64,000 nt of DNA from Aphelocoma coerulescens (lineage: Eukaryota; Chordata; Aves; Passeriformes; Corvidae), in contig NW_027183597.1 in NCBI RefSeq assembly GCF_041296385.1, forward strand, positions 124,001 through 188,000, read 5' to 3'. Within the stretch, counting starts at the first letter, position 1. The number at the start of each line of letters is the position of its first letter. The notes beneath the pieces were generated by a model. It saw only the letters and a list, made by a program, of their open reading frames with translations, did not search any database and was not told where the DNA came from. A program made the position numbers and the translations under genes. Shown piece by piece: positions 9,073 to 22,605 of this stretch.

Positions 9073-11340
9073 CCATCACACTTTTCACTCTTGCAGCTCG
9101 GTTGAAAAGCTCCAGCAGCTGCTCCCGCAATAGCAAAAGGTTCTAGAAGTGAAAGCCAGTTTGGGGCTGCACCTTCTCCTTGCCGCATGTAAGCCACACC
9201 AAACTCCCTGATGCACTCTGTCCTCCCCTTCTCAAAGGAGTAGACGGTGGCATCAGGACACACCTGTGTCCCAGCAGCTGGGTGCCCAGCCGGGAGCAGG
9301 AGCAGGGCTGGGGCTGCTCCCAAAGTTGCCCCGCCCCAATGCCAGAGCCGGACATATGCTGAGGGGGGGCTGGATCAGGCTTTATTGTCCAGCTGCATGC
9401 CAGGAGTGAGCACAAAATCTACCTGCATTCTCTGCAGCATGCCATCCTGGAGCAGAGCCATTGCCAAAGGAAGCCGTGAGCCCGTGCCAAGCCAGTGCCG
9501 GAGTGGGATCCTAGCAGCACCTGTGGAAGCCGGGAGAGAGGAGCCCACCTGGAGCAGGTTCGTGCAGGATTAATCATCCCGTGGCTTCCCACCAGGGTCC
9601 TGTTGCTTCCAAAAGGCCCCACAGTGTCACTGTGGCCCCTCGGTTCCACCAGGTTCCATAGCGTCACTGTGGTGCCCAGGGTTCCGTCAGCTTCGCCAGC
9701 ATCCCCACGGTCTGCAGAGCTCCCCGAGCTTCTGTGGTGTCACAGTGGAGGCAGGGTTGCATCAGGTTCCATAGCATCAGCACGGTCTCCAGGGCTCCCA
9801 GAGGTTCTGTGGTGTCACAGTGGAGGCAGGGTTGCATCAGGTTCCATAGCATCAGCACAGTCTCCAGGGCTCCCTGAGCTTCTGTGGTGTCACAGTGGAG
9901 GCAGGGTTGCATCAGGTTCCATAGCATCAGCACGGTCTCCAGGGCTCCCAGAGGTTCTGTGGTGTCACAGAGGAGGCAGGGTTGCATCAGGTTCCATAGC
10001 ATCAGCACGGTCTCCAGGGCTCCAAGAGCTTCTGTGGTGTCACAGAGGAGGCAGGGTTGCATCAGGTTCAATAGCATCAGCACGGTCTCCAGGGCTCCCC
10101 TGAGCTTCTGTGGTGGTGTCACAGAGGAGCCAGGCTTCCTTGTAGTTCCCCAGCATCACAAAGGCTCTCCTGGGAGCCACGGGTCACAAAGCACCGTGGG
10201 CTCTGTGCAGCCCCGCTGTGTCACAATGGCCGCTGGCTTCCACGAGCCCCCGCAGTGTCCCAGTGGGCCCCGTGGCTTTAGGAGTGGGTGGCTGGGAGTT
10301 GGTGCCAGCGGCTGGGGGAGCAGCAGCAGGGACTGTGTGTGGACAGTGCCATGGCCACTTGTGTGGCCACTGGTGTCTCTGTGCCAGGCACAGCCGTGGT
10401 GTGTAACACCGGCTCTGGGTCCTTTGGCTGTGCAGGTGGCAGTCACGGCCTGGAGCAGGGCTGCTCCCGGGGGACAGCCTGGGGCAGGAGGCTGCTGGAG
10501 ATTCATTCCCCACACTCCTTGTCATGAGGTGCTCAGAGTGATTGGAAAGGCTGTTGGCAGCAGGCAGTTCTCTGGGTTCAAGCTGTGGAGCTGTCAGCGG
10601 GAATGCAAAGGCCAAGCTGGTGAGCCTTTTGTCCTGGTGCCTTTAGTGTGTGAGCAGTCCCTGGTGCCGTTGTCTTTGGATCCTGAGTGTGGGAGAGGCA
10701 AGGCTTAGGATGGTGCGTAGAGCTGAGAAGGAAAGTGCCGAGAGCAGCGTGTGTGCTGCTGCTTTGAGGGGTGCAGTTGAAGTTGTAGGCAGCAAGAGCT
10801 TTCTCAGCTGGCCCTTTTGTGAGCTCTGCTTTTGCCAGATGACTTCCATCTTACCCTCTTACCATCTTAGCCTCTCATTTTTGCATATCCCAAACCCCCT
10901 TCCAAACATCCAGCAGCTGCTTGTAAAGAAGAAGTCCTAGAACAAAAAGCCAGTGCTGCCTTTCATAGCCCCTTTGCTGTCTATGAAGTAGAGGAAAGAA
11001 GCTAGTGAGACGCACTTTCTTTCTCAACTCCATAGAGCGCATCCTTCTCTCAAGGTGGCAGAGTCCTTGGCGGAAGTGAAGCATCTGCAGCTGCAGTTCA
11101 GACTGAGAGATGTGCCAGGACAGGAAACATTTGCTGACCTTCCCTGTTCCCTGTGCAACATGATTCTCGCATCCCAGTCACTTTCACATACCTTCGGTAT
11201 CCCTGAGTCCAAGCAGCTAAAGCTCACAGAGACAGAAGTGTCAGGAAGGAAAACGTTGCAAAAGCACCCCCTTCTCTTATCAGCATATAAATTGTGCACA
11301 ACAGGCTGCGGCACCGAACCTTCCTTCTCAGATAGACATG
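9073..11340 (+). repeat. Macrosatellite unit 5 (class e)
   Basis: Full unit with five 75-bp copies at 9733-10107. Class e: all five copies read catcagcac, and copy 2 keeps cagtctcc. Copy 5 has gttcaatag. Confidence 0.95.
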
Positions 11341-13533
11341 CCATCACACTTTTCACTCTTGCAGCTCGGTTGAAAAGCTCCAGCAGCTGCTCCCGCAATA
11401 GCAAAAGGTTCTAGAAGTGAAAGCCAGTTTGGGGCTGCACCTTCTCCTTGCCGCATGTAAGCCACACCAAACTCCCTGATGCACTCTGTCCTCCCCTTCT
11501 CAAAGGAGTAGACGGTGGCATCAGGACACACCTGTGTCCCAGCAGCTGGGTGCCCAGCCGGGAGCAGGAGCAGGGCTGGGGCTGCTCCCAAAGTTGCCCC
11601 GCCCCAATGCCAGAGCCGGACATATGCTGAGGGGGGGCTGGATCAGGCTTTATTGTCCAGCTGCATGCCAGGAGTGAGCACAAAATCTACCTGCATTCTC
11701 TGCAGCATGCCATCCTGGAGCAGAGCCATTGCCAAAGGAAGCCGTGAGCCCGTGCCAAGCCAGTGCCGGAGTGGGATCCTAGCAGCACCTGTGGAAGCCG
11801 GGAGAGAGGAGCCCACCTGGAGCAGGTTCGTGCAGGATTAATCATCCCGTGGCTTCCCACCAGGGTCCTGTTGCTTCCAAAAGGCCCCACAGTGTCACTG
11901 TGGCCCCTCGGTTCCACCAGGTTCCATAGCGTCACTGTGGTGCCCAGGGTTCCGTCAGCTTCGCCAGCATCCCCACGGTCTGCAGAGCTCCCCAAGCTTC
12001 TGTGGTGTCACAGTGGAGGCAGGGTTGCATCAGGTTCCATAGCATCAGCACGGTCTCCAGGGCTCCCAGAGGTTCTGTGGTGTCACAGTGGAGGCAGGGT
12101 TGCATCAGGTTCCATAGCATCAGCACAGTCTCCAGGGCTCCCTGAGCTTCTGTGGTGTCACAGTGGAGGCAGGGTTGCATCAGGTTCCATAGCATCAGCA
12201 CGGTCTCCAGGGCTCCCAGAGGTTCTGTGGTGTCACAGAGGAGGCAGGGTTGCATCAGGTTCCATAGCATCACCACGGTCTCCAGGGCTCCCCTGAGCTT
12301 CTGTGGTGGTGTCACAGAGGAGCCAGGCTTCCTTGTAGTTCCCCAGCATCACAAAGGCTCTCCTGGGAGCCACGGGTCACAAAGCACCGTGGGCTCTGTG
12401 CAGCCCCGCTGTGTCACAATGGCCGCTGGCTTCCACGAGCCCCCGCAGTGTCCCAGTGGGCCCCGTGGCTTTAGGAGTGGGTGGCTGGGAGTTGGTGCCA
12501 GCGGCTGGGGGAGCAGCAGCAGGGACTGTGTGTGGACAGTGCCATGGCCACTTGTGTGGCCACTGGTGTCTCTGTGCCAGGCACAGCCGTGGTGTGTAAC
12601 ACCGGCTCCGGGTCCTTTGGCTGTGCAGGTGGCAGTCACGGCCTGGAGCAGGGCTGCTCCCGGGGGACAGCCTGGGGCAGGAGGCTGCTGGAGATTCATT
12701 CCCCACACTCCTTGTCATGAGGTGCTCAGAGTGATTGGAAAGGCTGTTGGCAGCAGGCAGTTCTCTGGGTTCAAGCTGTGGAGCTGTCAGCGGGAATGCA
12801 AAGGCCAAGCTGGTGAGCCTTTTGTCCTGGTGCCTTTAGTGTGTGAGCAGTCCCTGGTGCCGTTGTCTTTGGATCCTGAGTGTGGGAGAGGCAAGGCTTA
12901 GGATGGTGCGTAGAGCTGAGAAGGAAAGTGCCGAGAGCAGCGTGTGTGCTGCTGCTTTGAGGGGTGCAGTTGAAGTTGTAGGCAGCAAGAGCTTTCTCAG
13001 CTGGCCCTTTTGTGAGCTCTGCTTTTGCCAGATGACTTCCATCTTACCCTCTTACCATCTTAGCCTCTCATTTTTGCATATCCCAAACCCCCTTCCAAAC
13101 ATCCAGCAGCTGCTTGTAAAGAAGAAGTCCTAGAACAAAAAGCCAGTGCTGCCTTTCATAGCCCCTTTGCTGTCTATGAAGTAGAGGAAAGAAGCTAGTG
13201 AGACGCACTTTCTTTCTCAACTCCATAGAGCGCATCCTTCTCTCAAGGTGGCAGAGTCCTTGGCGGAAGTGAAGCATCTGCAGCTGCAGTTCAGACTGAG
13301 AGATGTGCCAGGACAGGAAACATTTGCTGACCTTCCCTGTTCCCTGTGCAACATGATTCTCGCATCCCAGTCACTTTCACACACCTTCGGTACCCCTGAG
13401 TCCAAGCAGCTAAAGCTCACAGAGACAGAAGTGTCAGGAAGGAAAACGTTGCAAAAGCACCCCCTTCTCTTATCAGCATATAAATTGTGCACAACAGGCT
13501 GCGGCACCGAACCTTCCTTCTCAGATAGACATG
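11341..13533 (+). repeat. Macrosatellite unit 6 (class f, four inner copies)
   Basis: Length 2,193 bp, exactly one 75-bp copy short: four copies at 12001-12300. The lost copy is the gttcaatag copy with its ccaagagc linker. Private change ccccaagc at about 11991. Carries ctccggg near 12606 and the paired variant cacacc/ggtaccc near 13380-13395, both typical of the 4-copy units. Confidence 0.95.
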
Positions 13534-15801
13534 CCATCACACTTTTCACTCTTGCAGCTCGGTTGAAAAGCTCCAGCAGCTGCTCCCGCAATAGCAAAAG
13601 GTTCTAGAAGTGAAAGCCAGTTTGGGGCTGCACCTTCTCCTTGCCGCATGTAAGCCACACCAAACTCCCTGATGCACTCTGTCCTCCCCTTCTCAAAGGA
13701 GTAGACGGTGGCATCAGGACACACCTGTGTCCCAGCAGCTGGGTGCCCAGCCGGGAGCAGGAGCAGGGCTGGGGCTGCTCCCAAAGTTGCCCCGCCCCAA
13801 TGCCAGAGCCGGACATATGCTGAGGGGGGGCTGGATCAGGCTTTATTGTCCAGCTGCATGCCAGGAGTGAGCACAAAATCTACCTGCATTCTCTGCAGCA
13901 TGCCATCCTGGAGCAGAGCCATTGCCAAAGGAAGCCGTGAGCCCGTGCCAAGCCAGTGCCGGAGTGGGATCCTAGCAGCACCTGTGGAAGCCGGGAGAGA
14001 GGAGCCCACCTGGAGCAGGTTCGTGCAGGATTAATCATCCCGTGGCTTCCCACCAGGGTCCTGTTGCTTCCAAAAGGCCCCACAGTGTCACTGTGGCCCC
14101 TCGGTTCCACCAGGTTCCATAGCGTCACTGTGGTGCCCAGGGTTCCGTCAGCTTCGCCAGCATCCCCACGGTCTGCAGAGCTCCCCGAGCTTCTGTGGTG
14201 TCACAGTGGAGGCAGGGTTGCATCAGGTTCCATAGCATCAGCACGGTCTCCAGGGCTCCCAGAGGTTCTGTGGTGTCACAGTGGAGGCAGGGTTGCATCA
14301 GGTTCCATAGCATCACCACAGTCTCCAGGGCTCCCTGAGCTTCTGTGGTGTCACAGTGGAGGCAGGGTTGCATCAGGTTCCATAGCATCAGCACGGTCTC
14401 CAGGGCTCCCAGAGGTTCTGTGGTGTCACAGAGGAGGCAGGGTTGCATCAGGTTCCATAGCATCACCACGGTCTCCAGGGCTCCAAGAGCTTCTGTGGTG
14501 TCACAGAGGAGGCAGGGTTGCATCAGGTTCAATAGCATCAGCACGGTCTCCAGGGCTCCCCTGAGCTTCTGTGGTGGTGTCACAGAGGAGCCAGGCTTCC
14601 TTGTAGTTCCCCAGCATCACAAAGGCTCTCCTGGGAGCCACGGGTCACAAAGCACCGTGGGCTCTGTGCAGCCCCGCTGTGTCACAATGGCCGCTGGCTT
14701 CCACGAGCCCCCGCAGTGTCCCAGTGGGCCCCGTGGCTTTAGGAGTGGGTGGCTGGGAGTTGGTGCCAGCGGCTGGGGGAGCAGCAGCAGGGACTGTGTG
14801 TGGACAGTGCCATGGCCACTTGTGTGGCCACTGGTGTCTCTGTGCCAGGCACAGCCGTGGTGTGTAACACCGGCTCTGGGTCCTTTGGCTGTGCAGGTGG
14901 CAGTCACGGCCTGGAGCAGGGCTGCTCCCGGGGGACAGCCTGGGGCAGGAGGCTGCTGGAGATTCATTCCCCACACTCCTTGTCATGAGGTGCTCAGAGT
15001 GATTGGAAAGGCTGTTGGCAGCAGGCAGTTCTCTGGGTTCAAGCTGTGGAGCTGTCAGCGGGAATGCAAAGGCCAAGCTGGTGAGCCTTTTGTCCTGGTG
15101 CCTTTAGTGTGTGAGCAGTCCCTGGTGCCGTTGTCTTTGGATCCTGAGTGTGGGAGAGGCAAGGCTTAGGATGGTGCGTAGAGCTGAGAAGGAAAGTGCC
15201 GAGAGCAGCGTGTGTGCTGCTGCTTTGAGGGGTGCAGTTGAAGTTGTAGGCAGCAAGAGCTTTCTCAGCTGGCCCTTTTGTGAGCTCTGCTTTTGCCAGA
15301 TGACTTCCATCTTACCCTCTTACCATCTTAGCCTCTCATTTTTGCATATCCCAAACCCCCTTCCAAACATCCAGCAGCTGCTTGTAAAGAAGAAGTCCTA
15401 GAACAAAAAGCCAGTGCTGCCTTTCATAGCCCCTTTGCTGTCTATGAAGTAGAGGAAAGAAGCTAGTGAGACGCACTTTCTTTCTCAACTCCATAGAGCG
15501 CATCCTTCTCTCAAGGTGTCAGAGTCCTTGGCGGAAGTGAAGCATCTGCAGCTGCAGTTCAGACTGAGAGATGTGCCAGGACAGGAAACATTTGCTGACC
15601 TTCCCTGTTCCCTGTGCAACATGATTCTCGCATCCCAGTCACTTTCACATACCTTCGGTATCCCTGAGTCCAAGCAGCTAAAGCTCACAGAGACAGAAGT
15701 GTCAGGAAGGAAAACGTTGCAAAAGCACCCCCTTCTCTTATCAGCATATAAATTGTGCACAACAGGCTGCGGCACCGAACCTTCCTTCTCAGATAGACAT
15801 G
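13534..15801 (+). repeat. Macrosatellite unit 7 (class g)
   Basis: Full unit with five 75-bp copies at 14194-14568. Class g: copy 2 catcaccac with cagtctcc, copy 3 ccagggct, copy 4 catcaccac. Carries gtgtcag near 15516. Follows a class f unit and precedes a class h unit. Confidence 0.95.
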
Positions 15802-18069
15802 CCATCACACTTTTCACTCTTGCAGCTCGGTTGAAAAGCTCCAGCAGCTGCTCCCGCAATAGCAAAAGGTTCTAGAAGTGAAAGCCAGTTTGGGGCTGCA
15901 CCTTCTCCTTGCCGCATGTAAGCCACACCAAACTCCCTGATGCACTCTGTCCTCCCCTTCTCAAAGGAGTAGACGGTGGCATCAGGACACACCTGTGTCC
16001 CAGCAGCTGGGTGCCCAGCCGGGAGCAGGAGCAGGGCTGGGGCTGCTCCCAAAGTTGCCCCGCCCCAATGCCAGAGCCGGACATATGCTGAGGGGGGGCT
16101 GGATCAGGCTTTATTGTCCAGCTGCATGCCAGGAGTGAGCACAAAATCTACCTGCATTCTCTGCAGCATGCCATCCTGGAGCAGAGCCATTGCCAAAGGA
16201 AGCCGTGAGCCCGTGCCAAGCCAGTGCCGGAGTGGGATCCTAGCAGCACCTGTGGAAGCCGGGAGAGAGGAGCCCACCTGGAGCAGGTTCGTGCAGGATT
16301 AATCATCCCGTGGCTTCCCACCAGGGTCCTGTTGCTTCCAAAAGGCCCCACAGTGTCACTGTGGCCCCTCGGTTCCACCAGGTTCCATAGCGTCACTGTG
16401 GTGCCCAGGGTTCCGTCAGCTTCGCCAGCATCCCCACGGTCTGCAGAGCTCCCCGAGCTTCTGTGGTGTCACAGTGGAGGCAGGGTTGCATCAGGTTCCA
16501 TAGCATCAGCACGGTCTCCAGGGCTCCCAGAGGTTCTGTGGTGTCACAGTGGAGGCAGGGTTGCATCAGGTTCCATAGCATCACCACGGTCTCCAGGGCT
16601 CCCAGAGGTTCTGTGGTGTCACAGTGGAGGCAGGGTTGCATCAGGTTCCATAGCATCAGCACGGTCTCCAGGGCTCCCAGAGGTTCTGTGGTGTCACAGA
16701 GGAGGCAGGGTTGCATCAGGTTCCATAGCATCAGCACGGTCTCCAGGGCTCCCAGAGGTTCTGTGGTGTCACAGAGGAGGCAGGGTTGCATCAGGTTCCA
16801 TAGCATCAGCACGGTCTCCAGGGCTCCCCTGAGCTTCTGTGGTGGTGTCACAGAGGAGCCAGGCTTCCTTGTAGTTCCCCAGCATCACAAAGGCTCTCCT
16901 GGGAGCCACGGGTCACAAAGCACCGTGGGCTCTGTGCAGCCCCGCTGTGTCACAATGGCCGCTGGCTTCCACGAGCCCCCGCAGTGTCCCAGTGGGCCCC
17001 GTGGCTTTAGGAGTGGGTGGCTGGGAGTTGGTGCCAGCGGCTGGGGGAGCAGCAGCAGGGACTGTGTGTGGACAGTGCCATGGCCACTTGTGTGGCCACT
17101 GGTGTCTCTGTGCCAGGCACAGCCGTGGTGTGTAACACCGGCTCCGGGTCCTTTGGCTGTGCAGGTGGCAGTCACGGCCTGGAGCAGGGCTGCTCCCGGG
17201 GGACAGCCTGGGGCAGGAGGCTGCTGGAGATTCATTCCCCACACTCCTTGTCATGAGGTGCTCAGAGTGATTGGAAAGGCTGTTGGCAGCAGGCAGTTCT
17301 CTGGGTTCAAGCTGTGGAGCTGTCAGCGGGAATGCAAAGGCCAAGCTGGTGAGCCTTTTGTCCTGGTGCCTTTAGTGTGTGAGCAGTCCCTGGTGCCGTT
17401 GTCTTTGGATCCTGAGTGTGGGAGAGGCAAGGCTTAGGATGGTGCGTAGAGCTGAGAAGGAAAGTGCCGAGAGCAGCGTGTGTGCTGCTGCTTTGAGGGG
17501 TGCAGTTGAAGTTGTAGGCAGCAAGAGCTTTCTCAGCTGGCCCTTTTGTGAGCTCTGCTTTTGCCAGATGACTTCCATCTTACCCTCTTACCATCTTAGC
17601 CTCTCATTTTTGCATATCCCAAACCCCCTTCCAAACATCCAGCAGCTGCTTGTAAAGAAGAAGTCCTAGAACAAAAAGCCAGTGCTGCCTTTCATAGCCC
17701 CTTTGCTGTCTATGAAGTAGAGGAAAGAAGCTAGTGAGACGCACTTTCTTTCTCAACTCCATAGAGCGCATCCTTCTCTCAAGGTGGCAGAGTCCTTGGC
17801 GGAAGTGAAGCATCTGCAGCTGCAGTTCAGACTGAGAGATGTGCCAGGACAGGAAACATTTGCTGACCTTCCCTGTTCCCTGTGCAACATGATTCTCGCA
17901 TCCCAGTCACTTTCACATACCTTCGGTATCCCTGAGTCCAAGCAGCTAAAGCTCACAGAGACAGAAGTGTCAGGAAGGAAAACGTTGCAAAAGCACCCCC
18001 TTCTCTTATCAGCATATAAATTGTGCACAACAGGCTGCGGCACCGAACCTTCCTTCTCAGATAGACATG
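15802..18069 (+). repeat. Macrosatellite unit 8 (class h, homogenised minisatellite)
   Basis: Full unit with five 75-bp copies at 16462-16836. Class h: all linkers between copies are ccagaggttctg, copy 2 is catcaccac with cggtctcc, and the last copy has gttccatag rather than gttcaatag. Carries ctccggg near 17144. Confidence 0.95.
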
Positions 18070-20337
18070 CCATCACACTTTTCACTCTTGCAGCTCGGTT
18101 GAAAAGCTCCAGCAGCTGCTCCCGCAATAGCAAAAGGTTCTAGAAGTGAAAGCCAGTTTGGGGCTGCACCTTCTCCTTGCCGCATGTAAGCCACACCAAA
18201 CTCCCTGATGCACTCTGTCCTCCCCTTCTCAAAGGAGTAGACGGTGGCATCAGGACACACCTGTGTCCCAGCAGCTGGGTGCCCAGCCGGGAGCAGGAGC
18301 AGGGCTGGGGCTGCTCCCAAAGTTGCCCCGCCCCAATGCCAGAGCCGGACATATGCTGAGGGGGGGCTGGATCAGGCTTTATTGTCCAGCTGCATGCCAG
18401 GAGTGAGCACAAAATCTACCTGCATTCTCTGCAGCATGCCATCCTGGAGCAGAGCCATTGCCAAAGGAAGCCGTGAGCCCGTGCCAAGCCAGTGCCGGAG
18501 TGGGATCCTAGCAGCACCTGTGGAAGCCGGGAGAGAGGAGCCCACCTGGAGCAGGTTCGTGCAGGATTAATCATCCCGTGGCTTCCCACCAGGGTCCTGT
18601 TGCTTCCAAAAGGCCCCACAGTGTCACTGTGGCCCCTCGGTTCCACCAGGTTCCATAGCGTCACTGTGGTGCCCAGGGTTCCGTCAGCTTCGCCAGCATC
18701 CCCACGGTCTGCAGAGCTCCCCGAGCTTCTGTGGTGTCACAGTGGAGGCAGGGTTGCATCAGGTTCCATAGCATCAGCACGGTCTCCAGGGCTCCCAGAG
18801 GTTCTGTGGTGTCACAGTGGAGGCAGGGTTGCATCAGGTTCCATAGCATCACCACAGTCTCCAGGGCTCCCTGAGCTTCTGTGGTGTCACAGTGGAGGCA
18901 GGGTTGCATCAGGTTCCATAGCATCAGCACGGTCTCCAGAGCTCCCAGAGGTTCTGTGGTGTCACAGAGGAGGCAGGGTTGCATCAGGTTCCATAGCATC
19001 ACCACGGTCTCCAGGGCTCCAAGAGCTTCTGTGGTGTCACAGAGGAGGCAGGGTTGCATCAGGTTCAATAGCATCAGCACGGTCTCCAGGGCTCCCCTGA
19101 GCTTCTGTGGTGGTGTCACAGAGGAGCCAGGCTTCCTTGTAGTTCCCCAGCATCACAAAGGCTCTCCTGGGAGCCACGGGTCACAAAGCACCGTGGGCTC
19201 TGTGCAGCCCCGCTGTGTCACAATGGCCGCTGGCTTCCACGAGCCCCCGCAGTGTCCCAGTGGGCCCCGTGGCTTTAGGAGTGGGTGGCTGGGAGTTGGT
19301 GCCAGCGGCTGGGGGAGCAGCAGCAGGGACTGTGTGTGGACAGTGCCATGGCCACTTGTGTGGCCACTGGTGTCTCTGTGCCAGGCACAGCCGTGGTGTG
19401 TAACACCGGCTCTGGGTCCTTTGGCTGTGCAGGTGGCAGTCACGGCCTGGAGCAGGGCTGCTCCCGGGGGACAGCCTGGGGCAGGAGGCTGCTGGAGATT
19501 CATTCCCCACACTCCTTGTCATGAGGTGCTCAGAGTGATTGGAAAGGCTGTTGGCAGCAGGCAGTTCTCTGGGTTCAAGCTGTGGAGCTGTCAGCGGGAA
19601 TGCAAAGGCCAAGCTGGTGAGCCTTTTGTCCTGGTGCCTTTAGTGTGTGAGCAGTCCCTGGTGCCGTTGTCTTTGGATCCTGAGTGTGGGAGAGGCAAGG
19701 CTTAGGATGGTGCGTAGAGCTGAGAAGGAAAGTGCCGAGAGCAGCGTGTGTGCTGCTGCTTTGAGGGGTGCAGTTGAAGTTGTAGGCAGCAAGAGCTTTC
19801 TCAGCTGGCCCTTTTGTGAGCTCTGCTTTTGCCAGATGACTTCCATCTTACCCTCTTACCATCTTAGCCTCTCATTTTTGCATATCCCAAACCCCCTTCC
19901 AAACATCCAGCAGCTGCTTGTAAAGAAGAAGTCCTAGAACAAAAAGCCAGTGCTGCCTTTCATAGCCCCTTTGCTGTCTATGAAGTAGAGGAAAGAAGCT
20001 AGTGAGACGCACTTTCTTTCTCAACTCCATAGAGCGCATCCTTCTCTCAAGGTGGCAGAGTCCTTGGCGGAAGTGAAGCATCTGCAGCTGCAGTTCAGAC
20101 TGAGAGATGTGCCAGGACAGGAAACATTTGCTGACCTTCCCTGTTCCCTGTGCAACATGATTCTCGCATCCCAGTCACTTTCACATACCTTCGGTATCCC
20201 TGAGTCCAAGCAGCTAAAGCTCACAGAGACAGAAGTGTCAGGAAGGAAAACGTTGCAAAAGCACCCCCTTCTCTTATCAGCATATAAATTGTGCACAACA
20301 GGCTGCGGCACCGAACCTTCCTTCTCAGATAGACATG
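18070..20337 (+). repeat. Macrosatellite unit 9 (class b)
   Basis: Full unit with five 75-bp copies at 18730-19104, same inner pattern as unit 2. I found no private change. Confidence 0.95.
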
Positions 20338-22605
20338 CCATCACACTTTTCACTCTTGCAGCTCGGTTGAAAAGCTCCAGCAGCTGCTCCCGCAATAGCA
20401 AAAGGTTCTAGAAGTGAAAGCCAGTTTGGGGCTGCACCTTCTCCTTGCCGCATGTAAGCCACACCAAACTCCCTGATGCACTCTGTCCTCCCCTTCTCAA
20501 AGGAGTAGACGGTGGCATCAGGACACACCTGTGTCCCAGCAGCTGGGTGCCCAGCCGGGAGCAGGAGCAGGGCTGGGGCTGCTCCCAAAGTTGCCCCGCC
20601 CCAATGCCAGAGCCGGACATATGCTGAGGGGGGGCTGGATCAGGCTTTATTGTCCAGCTGCATGCCAGGAGTGAGCACAAAATCTACCTGCATTCTCTGC
20701 AGCATGCCATCCTGGAGCAGAGCCATTGCCAAAGGAAGCCGTGAGCCCGTGCCAAGCCAGTGCCGGAGTGGGATCCTAGCAGCACCTGTGGAAGCCGGGA
20801 GAGAGGAGCCCACCTGGAGCAGGTTCGTGCAGGATTAATCATCCCGTGGCTTCCCACCAGGGTCCTGTTGCTTCCAAAAGGCCCCACAGTGTCACTGTGG
20901 CCCCTCGGTTCCACCAGGTTCCATAGCGTCACTGTGGTGCCCAGGGTTCCGTCAGCTTCGCCAGCATCCCCACGGTCTGCAGAGCTCCCCGAGCTTCTGT
21001 GGTGTCACAGTGGAGGCAGGGTTGCATCAGGTTCCATAGCATCAGCACGGTCTCCAGGGCTCCCAGAGGTTCTGTGGTGTCACAGTGGAGGCAGGGTTGC
21101 ATCAGGTTCCATAGCATCACCACAGTCTCCAGGGCTCCCTGAGCTTCTGTGGTGTCACAGTGGAGGCAGGGTTGCATCAGGTTCCATAGCATCAGCACGG
21201 TCTCCAGGGCTCCCAGAGGTTCTGTGGTGTCACAGAGGAGGCAGGGTTGCATCAGGTTCCATAGCATCACCACGGTCTCCAGGGCTCCAAGAGCTTCTGT
21301 GGTGTCACAGAGGAGGCAGGGTTGCATCAGGTTCAATAGCATCAGCACGGTCTCCAGGGCTCCCCTGAGCTTCTGTGGTGGTGTCACAGAGGAGCCAGGC
21401 TTCCTTGTAGTTCCCCAGCATCACAAAGGCTCTCCTGGGAGCCACGGGTCACAAAGCACCGTGGGCTCTGTGCAGCCCCGCTGTGTCACAATGGCCGCTG
21501 GCTTCCACGAGCCCCCGCAGTGTCCCAGTGGGCCCCGTGGCTTTAGGAGTGGGTGGCTGGGAGTTGGTGCCAGCGGCTGGGGGAGCAGCAGCAGGGACTG
21601 TGTGTGGACAGTGCCATGGCCACTTGTGTGGCCACTGGTGTCTCTGTGCCAGGCACAGCCGTGGTGTGTAACACCGGCTCTGGGTCCTTTGGCTGTGCAG
21701 GTGGCAGTCACGGCCTGGAGCAGGGCTGCTCCCGGGGGACAGCCTGGGGCAGGAGGCTGCTGGAGATTCATTCCCCACACTCCTTGTCATGAGGTGCTCA
21801 GAGTGATTGGAAAGGCTGTTGGCAGCAGGCAGTTCTCTGGGTTCAAGCTGTGGAGCTGTCAGCGGGAATGCAAAGGCCAAGCTGGTGAGCCTTTTGTCCT
21901 GGTGCCTTTAGTGTGTGAGCAGTCCCTGGTGCCGTTGTCTTTGGATCCTGAGTGTGGGAGAGGCAAGGCTTAGGATGGTGCGTAGAGCTGAGAAGGAAAG
22001 TGCCGAGAGCAGCGTGTGTGCTGCTGCTTTGAGGGGTGCAGTTGAAGTTGTAGGCAGCAAGAGCTTTCTCAGCTGGCCCTTTTGTGAGCTCTGCTTTTGC
22101 CAGATGACTTCCATCTTACCCTCTTACCATCTTAGCCTCTCATTTTTGCATATCCCAAACCCCCTTCCAAACATCCAGCAGCTGCTTGTAAAGAAGAAGT
22201 CCTAGAACAAAAAGCCAGTGCTGCCTTTCATAGCCCCTTTGCTGTCTATGAAGTAGAGGAAAGAAGCTAGTGAGACGCACTTTCTTTCTCAACTCCATAG
22301 AGCGCATCCTTCTCTCAAGGTGGCAGAGTCCTTGGCGGAAGTGAAGCATCTGCAGCTGCAGTTCAGACTGAGAGATGTGCCAGGACAGGAAACATTTGCT
22401 GACCTTCCCTGTTCCCTGTGCAACATGATTCTCGCATCCCAGTCACTTTCACATACCTTCGGTATCCCTGAGTCCAAGCAGCTAAAGCTCACAGAGACAG
22501 AAGTGTCAGGAAGGAAAACGTTCCAAAAGCACCCCCTTCTCTTATCAGCATATAAATTGTGCACAACAGGCTGCGGCACCGAACCTTCCTTCTCAGATAG
22601 ACATG
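20338..22605 (+). repeat. Macrosatellite unit 10 (class g)
   Basis: Full unit with five 75-bp copies at 20998-21372, class g. Carries acgttcc near 22523, where other units have acgttgc; only unit 25 shares this. Confidence 0.95.
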
